From an uncultured Aliterella sp. (GTDB taxonomy: Bacteria; Cyanobacteriota; Cyanobacteriia; Cyanobacteriales; Chroococcidiopsidaceae), in the NCBI GenBank assembly GCA_905479905.1, contig CAJQOK010000556.1:1-5243 (forward strand): a stretch of 5,243 bases of DNA, written 5' to 3'. The position numbers were made by a program, and so were the translations under genes. Below the pieces are notes generated by a model. That model worked only from the letters and a program-made list of their open reading frames with translations. It ran no database searches and was not told where the DNA came from. Shown here in pieces: positions 1 through 5,156 of the stretch (the first letter of the stretch is position 1; each line of letters begins with the position of its first letter).

Positions 1-1
1 C

Positions 2-217
2 AATTATTTAGTCAAAAAGCTGGATCGTCCTTCCTATGGCGTTTATTGGAATAACTTAGCTCTAACCCGTCCCACTACTGCACCCTCGGTGTTGTTGGAA
101 CTAGGTTTTATGATTAATCCAACAGAGTTTGAATGGATTACTAACAAGCAAGAACAGCAAAAATTAGCAAGAGCAATTTCTGATGGTGTAACCGAATGGT
201 TTAGTACCGTAGAGTAA
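2..217 (+). CDS. N-acetylmuramoyl-L-alanine amidase (Amidase_3), C-terminal fragment
   Basis: This is the 3' end (71 codons plus TAA) of a gene that begins outside the window. The readable part contains YWNNLALTRPTTAPSVLLEL followed by GFMINPTEFEWI. This matches the end of zinc-dependent Amidase_3 (AmiA/B/C-type) catalytic domains, where a conserved Glu in the LLELGF segment (codon at 98-100) is the general base. By family knowledge, these enzymes cut the amide bond between N-acetylmuramic acid and the stem peptide of peptidoglycan in the periplasm, chiefly for cell separation. The zinc ligands and any AMIN or signal region lie upstream and cannot be seen. The gene runs convergently toward the Rpn-like gene, with 63 bp between the two stop codons. 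Family assignment is firm; the exact paralogue (AmiC-like is usual in cyanobacteria) is not determinable from this fragment. Confidence 0.85.
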   Translation, partial: NYLVKKLDRPSYGVYWNNLALTRPTTAPSVLLELGFMINPTEFEWITNKQEQQKLARAISDGVTEWFSTVE

Positions 218-240
218 AAACAAATCTTAAGCTAGGAAAT

Positions 241-296
241 GCGATCGCACTTATTTATAAAAGTAACCGTGCTGTATTAATTAGGCGATCGCACTT
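241..296. repeat. Pair of 12-bp direct repeats built on HIP1 sites
   Basis: The 12-mer GCGATCGCACTT occurs at 241-252 and again at 285-296. The first copy is in the convergent intergenic gap. The second overlaps the last codons of the minus-strand Rpn-like gene (encoding its Ala-Ser-Ala-Ile-Ala tail). GCGATCGC is the HIP1 palindrome that is over-represented in many cyanobacterial genomes. Six further octamers lie at about 806, 2072, 2638, 3443, 3724 and 4636. No strong T-tailed terminator hairpin is visible between the convergent genes. Confidence 0.7.
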
Positions 297-1078
297 GCTA
301 TTTGCCTAACTTGCTCTACAGGCAAGTTTAACGCTCCCGCTACTTGTTCTACACTTAAGCCAAGCTTCAACAAGTTGGGGATAGCTTCTTGTTTTCCTTG
401 CTTTAAGCCTTCCTGTCTAGCTTCTTCTGTAACTTCTTGAAAATACCGAGTTTTCTTTAATTCATCTAGTCCAAACATAGCTTCTAATTCCTTGGGTGTA
501 AGTTCTGGTAGTTTGTACAGTATTATTCTCTCAATTAATGCTACAACTCCCTTTCTTAGGGCTTCATCAACAATTTCTTGGTTGGCTCGATTAAATAGCT
601 CTTTAGCTAAATTAACGGCTTTTTTCTTGGTTTCTACTACTAATTTAACTATACCAACCCCGATTGATTGCTCGGAAACTTCACCTAACTCATCTAAATA
701 AACTCGCCTCACTCTTTGGCTTGTCAGCAACTCAATAAATTGCGGGAGGTTGCCAGGATCTAAGCTTCTTTGCTTAAATACTACTACTGCGCGCCAGTCA
801 TTAGGGCGATCGCATTTAGAAAGATACAAGAAAATTTCCCCAAACAAGCGATGATAAATTCTTTTATCGGTTTGAAACTGTACCTCTACAAAGTAAATTG
901 GTTCTTCTGTAGAGTCTTCCCTAGGCAAAAACAACCCATCTAGCCGAAAAGCTAGTTGTTTAATTTCTGTGGACGTAAATTCATAGCCACTATTTGCTAA
1001 AGCAGGCTGCTCAATAAGTTGAAAAAATGCGGCGGGGAATGTTTGGAATAATTGATAGAAAATTGTGTCAGTTTTCAC
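281..1078 (-). CDS. Rpn family / DUF2887 PD-(D/E)XK nuclease-type protein
   Basis: This 265-residue protein belongs to the cyanobacterium-rich DUF2887 group, related to Rpn (recombination-promoting nuclease/putative transposase) proteins with a PD-(D/E)XK fold. The start chosen is GTG at 1076-1078, giving (M)KTDTIFYQLFQTFPAAFFQL, the typical family N-terminus. A longer reading from TTG at 1114 adds 12 residues, but it has no properly spaced ribosome site and runs through a 9-bp inverted repeat. Candidate active-site residues are D47 in FRLDGLF and E65/Q67 in FVEVQFQ, which fit the D...ExQ variant of the nuclease core. The C-terminal third is helical and charged and ends in a short HTH-like segment (about residues 239-261, GLSVEQVAGALNLPVEQVR). 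It lies downstream of hemJ in the same direction, with a 62-bp gap. Rpn proteins are DNA endonucleases implicated in RecA-independent recombination and possibly phage defence; activity of this protein is inferred only. The ORF is intact. Confidence 0.82.
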   Translation of the reverse strand: MKTDTIFYQLFQTFPAAFFQLIEQPALANSGYEFTSTEIKQLAFRLDGLFLPREDSTEEPIYFVEVQFQTDKRIYHRLFGEIFLYLSKCDRPNDWRAVVVFKQRSLDPGNLPQFIELLTSQRVRRVYLDELGEVSEQSIGVGIVKLVVETKKKAVNLAKELFNRANQEIVDEALRKGVVALIERIILYKLPELTPKELEAMFGLDELKKTRYFQEVTEEARQEGLKQGKQEAIPNLLKLGLSVEQVAGALNLPVEQVRQIASAIA

Positions 1079-1098
1079 GATTAACACTCGCAAATCAT

Positions 1099-1126
1099 CT
1101 AGCCAAGAGTGCAAACCCTTGGCTAG
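1099..1126. repeat. Perfect 9-bp inverted repeat in the hemJ-Rpn gap
   Basis: CTAGCCAAG at 1099-1107 is matched by its reverse complement CTTGGCTAG at 1118-1126, with a 10-nt spacer. It lies between the hemJ stop (1141) and the preferred GTG start (1078) on the minus strand, so the mRNA could form a stem-loop about 20 nt ahead of that start. No T-tract follows on either strand, so it is not a classical intrinsic terminator. It could be an mRNA processing or stability hairpin, an attenuating structure or a protein-binding site. Confidence 0.5.
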
Positions 1127-1140
1127 TAATCGATTATTGC

Positions 1141-1710
1141 TTATTCTTGGGGGATTTCTGCCAATACTCTTTCTTTATCTAAGCGGCGCTTTTTAGCGTA
1201 AAGTTGAATCGTTACTGCCATAGCGATAATCATCGCAAAAATTACCCAAGCTGTAAGGTCTGTAGGTAAATTGTCTTTAAAGATAGCCAACATTACAATC
1301 GCAACTAGCAATATAGTAGGCGCTTCATTAAATGCCCGCAATTGTTGACCACTCCAAGTACATTCATTTTTTTCTAGCTGCTTCATCAGCCGTTTGCAGT
1401 AGTGATGATAGCCAAGCAAAAGCACCACAAACGCTAATTTGATATGCAACCAACCTTGTTTGAGAACATCTGGTTCGGTTGTTACAAGTCCGATCGCCAT
1501 CGCAATTGTAACTAGCATTCCTGGGGTGGTAATGATGCCATATAACCTTTTCTCCATCAATTGATATTGATTTTTGAGAATTGTTTTTGCAGGTTCCGGT
1601 TCGGCGTTAGCTTCAACGTGATAGATAAAAAGCCGCACTAAGTAAAATAATCCAGCAAACCAAACGACGAAACCGACAATATGAAATGCTTTAAACCAGT
1701 AGTAAGCCAT
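1141..1710 (-). CDS. hemJ: Protoporphyrinogen IX oxidase HemJ
   Basis: This 189-residue integral membrane protein matches HemJ (UPF0093, CopD-like superfamily), the protoporphyrinogen IX oxidase that most cyanobacteria use. It oxidises protoporphyrinogen IX to protoporphyrin IX, the last common step toward heme and chlorophyll, at the membrane. The N-terminus MAYYWFKAFHIVGFVVWFAG is characteristic, with conserved H10 in the first membrane helix. A second hallmark is the WLHIKLAFVVLLL segment with K91. Conserved His and Lys at such positions bind the heme b cofactor in the studied family member. About four or five hydrophobic helices are visible (roughly 8-30, 57-77, 87-104, 128-146, 152-172), followed by a basic cytoplasmic tail (KKRRLDKER). 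Length is normal for the family. The ATG at 1708-1710 has no Shine-Dalgarno motif; the leader is almost pure A/T. It follows the carotenoid oxygenase gene by 105 bp in the same direction. Confidence 0.93.
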   Translation of the reverse strand: MAYYWFKAFHIVGFVVWFAGLFYLVRLFIYHVEANAEPEPAKTILKNQYQLMEKRLYGIITTPGMLVTIAMAIGLVTTEPDVLKQGWLHIKLAFVVLLLGYHHYCKRLMKQLEKNECTWSGQQLRAFNEAPTILLVAIVMLAIFKDNLPTDLTAWVIFAMIIAMAVTIQLYAKKRRLDKERVLAEIPQE

Positions 1711-1815
1711 AAAATATTTTAATTTAACGGTATTACGGAGCGTTGAGACGCAAATATATTTTTACCGAGTACAGCGCCCAGACGCGACATTATTAAGCAA
1801 AATCCTCATTAAACT
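1711..1815. other. Intergenic gap between carotenoid oxygenase and hemJ
   Basis: These 105 bp hold no ORF of note. Visible elements are an all-A/T palindrome AAATATATTT (1752-1761) and a weak GCGT-CTCA-ACGC type hairpin (about 1742-1753). The stretch directly before the hemJ ATG is very AT-rich. I find no convincing -35/-10 pair and no strong terminator, so whether hemJ has its own promoter cannot be settled from sequence. Confidence 0.4.
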
Positions 1816-3240
1816 TTACGCAGACTGCCACGTACCATGAAAACTTGGCGGAATCACGCTAGGTAAGCTTAATTTGCAAATAGGTTCCCTATCCAATCCT
1901 TCGCTATCTAATACCCAAACTTCACTTTTATTTGTATTCCCATCGTAGACAACGGTTACTATCCAACCAGTATTAGGGTTTTCAGTATTTGGCGCAAATA
2001 TTGGTTCACTGGGATAACGATTTTCTCCCATATCAGCAATGGTAAGCGTATCAGTTTTAGAATCAAAACGTGCGATCGCCCCAAATATTTCAATGCTTGG
2101 CTCGATTCCCTGACGATGTAACGATAAGTACGTATAACTTTCTTGTTTTCCTACTTGCTGGGGTGGTACTACGGGAAATTCGCAATGATGATCTAAAATT
2201 TGTTCGTTGGCTACTACTCCTGTATCAGGATTTAGATTGACTTGCCATAATGTGCTTTTAGCGGCGCTGCAAGTTTCCCCGGTGGCAACTTCCTTAAGAT
2301 ACTGGTTTGTTACAAAATCTTCGTAACGTACCATTCCCGCAACGATCGCCCCGCTATCATCCACATAGCCGTTGCTAAAGTGCCATTGATACCATGAGTC
2401 TGTTTCGCCGCGATTAACTAACTCTAGGGTGTCACGGTCAAAAACTAGCCATTGCGTGCCTAGTTTTGGCTGCCATTGCAAAGCCTCGCTATAGCTGCTC
2501 AATCCTAATAACATTGGTAATGGGTTTACGCGCACTGGTGGTACAAAAAACACCAAATACTGCCCCGCTAAAACAAAATCATGAATTAGAGGTACGCCAT
2601 CAAGCTTTGTTGCGGATTTTTTAATAATTTTACCTGTGCGATCGCTCTTATAAACATTTAAAATCGAGTTTTTGCCAGGACTTACACCAAAATTAAATAT
2701 TTCTCCCGTCTTAAAATCGCGCTTAGGATGGGCTGAATAGGGTAAGTTGTCTTCAAGCCCATCTAAACTATCCATTCCCTTTGTTGCCAAAGTCTGCAAA
2801 TCCATTGCGTGAGGTTTTCCACCTTCCCACAATGCCAAAAGTTTGTCAGGTAAAGCCAAAACCGACGTATTAGCCGCATTTTTGATTGGTTTACGCCATT
2901 GATTCCAAACTGCACCGGGAGCCGTCATGCCATAGTTGCCATAAAGCAATTTACCCGCCGCTTCTTCTTCCTCATAGCCTGCCGTTTGCACGTAACGATA
3001 AGTTCCGGTTGCGCCCTCATCGCCAAAATCTACCCCTAAAACTGCGCCATCGCCATCAAACCAATGTCCCACCCGAATACCGCCACGCTCTAGCCTTGCT
3101 GGCCCATTGCGGTACAATTTGCCCCGCAAACTGTGGGGTATACTACCAGAAATAATCGGTAACTTTGTTGCAGTAAATTCTGTTGCGGGTTTTGAAATAG
3201 CTTTTGCCCAACTGCTTGACAATTTGTTTGCTACGTGCAT
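1816..3240 (-). CDS. Carotenoid/apocarotenoid cleavage oxygenase (RPE65/CCD family)
   Basis: This is a full-length, seven-bladed beta-propeller carotenoid oxygenase (474 residues from ATG at 3240; a GTG sits one codon upstream). Numbering from that GTG, the four iron-binding histidines are visible: H172 (YSAHPKRD), H221 (LIHDFVLAG), H288 (YQWHFSNGY) and H469 (SFHGTW). Second-shell glutamates fit at E140 (LWEGGKPH), E355 (CEFPVVPP) and E413 (SEPIFAP). The spacing closely follows the Synechocystis apocarotenoid-15,15'-oxygenase (ACO/Diox1), which cleaves beta-apocarotenals with O2 to make retinal. The N-terminal RNGPARLERGG segment is also typical. There is no signal peptide; family members associate with membranes through a nonpolar patch. 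No Shine-Dalgarno motif precedes the start. It is divergent from the PhnD-like gene and lies upstream of hemJ. Family and intact active site are secure; apocarotenal 15,15' specificity is inferred, and other cleavage sites are possible. Confidence 0.9.
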   Translation of the reverse strand: MHVANKLSSSWAKAISKPATEFTATKLPIISGSIPHSLRGKLYRNGPARLERGGIRVGHWFDGDGAVLGVDFGDEGATGTYRYVQTAGYEEEEAAGKLLYGNYGMTAPGAVWNQWRKPIKNAANTSVLALPDKLLALWEGGKPHAMDLQTLATKGMDSLDGLEDNLPYSAHPKRDFKTGEIFNFGVSPGKNSILNVYKSDRTGKIIKKSATKLDGVPLIHDFVLAGQYLVFFVPPVRVNPLPMLLGLSSYSEALQWQPKLGTQWLVFDRDTLELVNRGETDSWYQWHFSNGYVDDSGAIVAGMVRYEDFVTNQYLKEVATGETCSAAKSTLWQVNLNPDTGVVANEQILDHHCEFPVVPPQQVGKQESYTYLSLHRQGIEPSIEIFGAIARFDSKTDTLTIADMGENRYPSEPIFAPNTENPNTGWIVTVVYDGNTNKSEVWVLDSEGLDREPICKLSLPSVIPPSFHGTWQSA

Positions 3241-3314
3241 CACTGTTTTATGAATTGCCTAAAATACTACTCTAGTGCGAAGTTGATGGAGACGGCAAAG
3301 TTGAGTTGAGTTTA

Positions 3315-3320
3315 TATAAT
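3315..3320 (+). promoter_or_regulatory. Candidate -10 element (TATAAT) for the PhnD-like gene
   Basis: An exact consensus TATAAT lies 65 nt before the ATG at 3386, which would give a leader of about 60 nt. The position expected for a -35 box (about 3292-3297) reads ACGGCA and is not a match, so the promoter would be weak at -35 or activator-dependent. The A/T-rich setting makes chance occurrence plausible. Confidence 0.3.
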
Positions 3321-3364
3321 AAGTAGGTAAACGCAATTAAACCTTAGTAGATTACCGACTAAAC

Positions 3365-3383
3365 AGTATTTTGTCCTGCTAAA
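3365..3383 (+). repeat. Imperfect 19-bp direct repeat, upstream copy
   Basis: AGTATTTTGTCCTGCTAAA, ending two bases before the PhnD-like start codon, matches a second copy at 4615-4633 (AGTGTTTTATCCTGCTAAA) at 17 of 19 positions, including the exact core TCCTGCTAAA. The two copies bracket the gene. Function is unknown; it may be a regulatory motif, a duplication footprint or chance. Confidence 0.45.
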
Positions 3384-3385
3384 AA

Positions 3386-4603
3386 ATGCAACTACTTTCT
3401 AAAAGTCAAAATAAAGTATTAATTTTGTCTGCGATTAGTTTAGCGATCGCGTTAGCTATTAGTGGCAGTATATTTAAAATCTGGCAATTAAATAAACCTT
3501 GCTCTAACAAAAGTGAGAAAAGAGTTGGGAATAATTGTTACAAAAATTTGTTGGTAACGCCATTAGTAATTGGGATAGCCAGCCCACCAAAGACGGATAA
3601 TTACGATACTCTAGCCACTTATTTGCAAAACAAACTTAATCTTAAAGTTGAGATTGATCGAAATACACCTTACAGGCAAAATTCTCAGCGTATTGCTAAT
3701 AAAGAGTGGGATATTGCCTTTACGCGATCGCCAATTTTTTCGATTGTAGCAGAAGACAACAATTATCTTGGTATAGCTACAATGTACCCTGATAATCCTT
3801 ATTATCGAGCGGCTTTGTATGTCCGCGCTGATAGTGATATTCAATCTATTGCCGATATCAATTCAAATACTACTATTGCTTTAGGAAGCCCCGAATCTGC
3901 CCCTACATTTCATTTACCAATTTATACTTTGTACGGCAAATCATTGCGTATAGGAACAGGTTATAGTCCTACAAAAGCTAGAGAATTAGTTAAATCAGGA
4001 CAAGTTGATATTGCCTCTAGTAGGTACGATTTAATTAAAGATGATTCTCAACTAAGAATAATTCATATTAGTAAAGCTATTCCGGGTGCGGGAGTTTATT
4101 TATCTCCTAAATTATCTCAGGAGGATAGAGGAAAAATTAACGATATACTATTAAATGCACCAGGAGAAATCCGCGCCAAAGCTAACTACGGAGTGGGAAA
4201 AATACCTGATTATAATGAGTTGAAAAAAATTATCGTTAGAACAGAATCAATATTAAGTTGTCCTGAGTTTAAGGTAAATTCGCTTAGTTTAGAAAAAACC
4301 GTAAATGTGTTTTGCAAAGAACAAAATCAGCAACAAAAGACTATTCAAGGACAAGTTACAGAATATACAGTATTAACCTCAGAAAGTATAGAGTTTAAAG
4401 TAATAACGCCAGCCAAGGAAGTTTATAGAATAGTGGTGTCGAGACAAACTCTCAATCAAATTCCCCTTAATCCTATAAATGCAGTAGATCAATCCGTACA
4501 ACTGAAAAATGTAATACCAAAAAGACTAGGGGATGGAAGTTGGCAAGTAGTAATTACTGCACCCGATCAATTAGCTTTACTGAGCGATTTTAGCTTAGAT
4601 TAA
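3386..4603 (+). CDS. Membrane-anchored PhnD-like substrate-binding protein with C-terminal beta-rich region
   Basis: This 405-residue protein has one N-terminal hydrophobic segment (about residues 11-30) that can act as a signal or membrane anchor. It has no lipobox. Residues about 58-290 look like the phosphate/phosphonate-type periplasmic binding domain (PhnD-like, PF12974): LVIGIASPPKTDNYDTLATY, then KEWDIAFTRSP, ALYVRADSDIQSIADI, IALGSPESAP, and GAGVYLSPKLSQEDRGKI. A further region of about 85 residues (about 318-405) is rich in predicted beta strands (GQVTEYTVLTSESIEFKV) and is not part of a plain PhnD protein. Four cysteines (39, 51, 292, 310) fall as two close pairs flanking the binding domain and could form disulfides in the periplasm. 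No ABC ATPase or permease gene is in the window, so it may be an orphan sensor or binding protein rather than a transporter part. Ligand unknown. ATG at 3386 follows an A-run without a Shine-Dalgarno motif. Confidence 0.75.
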   Translation: MQLLSKSQNKVLILSAISLAIALAISGSIFKIWQLNKPCSNKSEKRVGNNCYKNLLVTPLVIGIASPPKTDNYDTLATYLQNKLNLKVEIDRNTPYRQNSQRIANKEWDIAFTRSPIFSIVAEDNNYLGIATMYPDNPYYRAALYVRADSDIQSIADINSNTTIALGSPESAPTFHLPIYTLYGKSLRIGTGYSPTKARELVKSGQVDIASSRYDLIKDDSQLRIIHISKAIPGAGVYLSPKLSQEDRGKINDILLNAPGEIRAKANYGVGKIPDYNELKKIIVRTESILSCPEFKVNSLSLEKTVNVFCKEQNQQQKTIQGQVTEYTVLTSESIEFKVITPAKEVYRIVVSRQTLNQIPLNPINAVDQSVQLKNVIPKRLGDGSWQVVITAPDQLALLSDFSLD

Positions 4604-4614
4604 TACTTAATAAT

Positions 4615-4633
4615 AGTGTTTTATCCTGCTAAA
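4615..4633 (+). repeat. Imperfect 19-bp direct repeat, downstream copy
   Basis: AGTGTTTTATCCTGCTAAA begins 12 bases after the PhnD-like stop codon and matches the copy at 3365-3383 at 17 of 19 positions. It is in the same orientation, 1250 bp away. Confidence 0.45.
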
Positions 4634-4658
4634 GTGCGATCGCCAAAACTTTATCTTA

Positions 4659-4687
4659 GCTACCGTAGTAATGCGGAGGCGGTTAGC
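4659..4687. repeat. Candidate stem-loop (7 bp with one bulge)
   Basis: GCTACCG at 4659-4665 pairs with CGGTTAGC at 4680-4687, leaving one bulged T and a 14-nt loop. No U-run follows, so it is not a classical terminator. It could mark the 3' end of the PhnD-like transcript or be a remnant of a small cyanobacterial palindromic repeat. Confidence 0.3.
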
Positions 4688-4710
4688 AGTAGTTAAAGCC
4701 GAAAATAGAC

Positions 4711-4731
4711 AAGTAATAAATTAATTTACTT
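4711..4731. repeat. AT-rich inverted repeat before the small secreted protein gene
   Basis: AAGTAA (4711-4716) and TTACTT (4726-4731) are reverse complements with a 9-nt A/T spacer. The element ends 9 nt before the ATG at 4741, so it could act as an operator or as a weak hairpin over the leader. Low complexity makes chance likely. Confidence 0.3.
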
Positions 4732-4740
4732 GGTCAGAAT

Positions 4741-5112
4741 ATGTCAAAACTCCTAAAAGTAGCTATATCAGCTTTAAGTTTGATTTCTATTACTACCATA
4801 CCTCAATCAGCTTTTGCCGCCGTTTCTTGCGAAGCTAACACAGCGAATAACCATTCAAATGGCTCTTTGGCTAGTTGTGTTTTAAGTTTTGATGCAAATA
4901 TTGGATTGGGCAACAATTATTTTGCGTGTCTACAAAAAAACTCTATCTCTTTTGACGAGAAAGGACAATTTGAAAGTTGTACTCTTGCTCGTGATTTAAT
5001 AATTAGAAATGGAAATAACGTTACTAATTGCCTTGCTAACGGTACAGTAGATGTAAGTATTTCTAGCAATGGGATTCAATCGGTTAATTGTTCGAGCATT
5101 GCGGCAAATTAA
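4741..5112 (+). CDS. Small secreted six-cysteine protein with internal repeat, function unknown
   Basis: This 123-residue protein starts with a clear Sec signal peptide (MSKLLK, hydrophobic core to about residue 20, then QSAFA-A), with predicted cleavage after residue 26. The mature part of about 97 residues has six cysteines at 30, 46, 63, 80, 97 and 117. They are spaced 16, 17, 17, 17 and 20, which implies a regular repeat. Two units of about 34 residues align: GSLASCVLSFDANIGLGNNYFACL and GQFESCTLARDLIIRNGNNVTNCL share G-x-(L/F)-x-S-C-x-L, then GNN and C-L. A third, partial unit ends in GIQSVNC. The ISFDEKGQFESCTL stretch resembles MORN-like beta-hairpin repeats (F-x-x-x-G-x-L-x-S) seen in bacterial exported proteins; this is a resemblance by eye, not a proven homology. 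It is probably periplasmic or extracellular, and the cysteines may be disulfide-bonded. It follows the PhnD-like gene by 137 bp on the same strand. I do not recognise a characterised homologue. No Shine-Dalgarno motif precedes the ATG. Confidence 0.7.
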   Translation: MSKLLKVAISALSLISITTIPQSAFAAVSCEANTANNHSNGSLASCVLSFDANIGLGNNYFACLQKNSISFDEKGQFESCTLARDLIIRNGNNVTNCLANGTVDVSISSNGIQSVNCSSIAAN

Positions 5113-5156
5113 TTAAGGCGATGCTTTTAGTTTCGCTCATTGCTAATATTTCCAAA

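Larger units (their letters stand above)
3244..3385. other. Divergent intergenic (promoter) region
   Basis: These 142 bp separate the start codons of the carotenoid oxygenase (leftward) and the PhnD-like gene (rightward), so they must hold promoters for both unless transcription enters from further away. The A/T core TTTATATAAT (3311-3320) can serve as a -10 element on either strand. A tandem TTGAG TTGAG precedes it (3301-3310). No convincing -35 partner or Shine-Dalgarno motif is visible for either gene. Confidence 0.45.
4604..4740. other. Intergenic region between the two exported-protein genes
   Basis: These 137 bp contain the second copy of the 19-bp repeat (4615-4633), a HIP1 site (4636-4643), a stem-loop candidate (4659-4687) and an AT-rich inverted repeat just before the next ATG (4711-4731). 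No T-tailed terminator is visible after the PhnD-like gene. A possible -10-like TAATAA lies at 4714-4719, without a good -35. Confidence 0.4.

Noticed and set aside
218..280. Possible bidirectional terminator between the convergent amidase and Rpn-like genes
   Set aside because: Only a 4-bp ACTT/AAGT pairing around an A/T loop is visible, without a GC-rich stem and T-tract.
492..701. 69-codon open frame on the + strand
   Set aside because: It lies wholly antisense within the Rpn-like gene, whose family match is clear; the translated product has no recognisable motif.
1079..1114. 12-residue N-terminal extension of the Rpn-like gene from TTG
   Set aside because: The family N-terminus starts at (M)KTDTIFYQLFQ; the TTG has an AAGGG only 1 nt upstream, too close to act as a ribosome site, and the extension runs into an inverted repeat.
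2886..3155. 89-codon open frame on the + strand
   Set aside because: Antisense to the N-terminal part of the carotenoid oxygenase; a His/Pro/Arg-rich composition typical of a shadow frame.
3244..3300. Promoter for the carotenoid oxygenase (TAGTAT-like -10 on the minus strand near 3264-3269)
   Set aside because: The 17-bp-upstream position lacks any -35 similarity, and the match is within A/T-rich sequence, so it cannot be told from chance.
3611..3844. 77-codon open frame on the - strand
   Set aside because: Antisense to the PhnD-like domain, with no motif or plausible start context.
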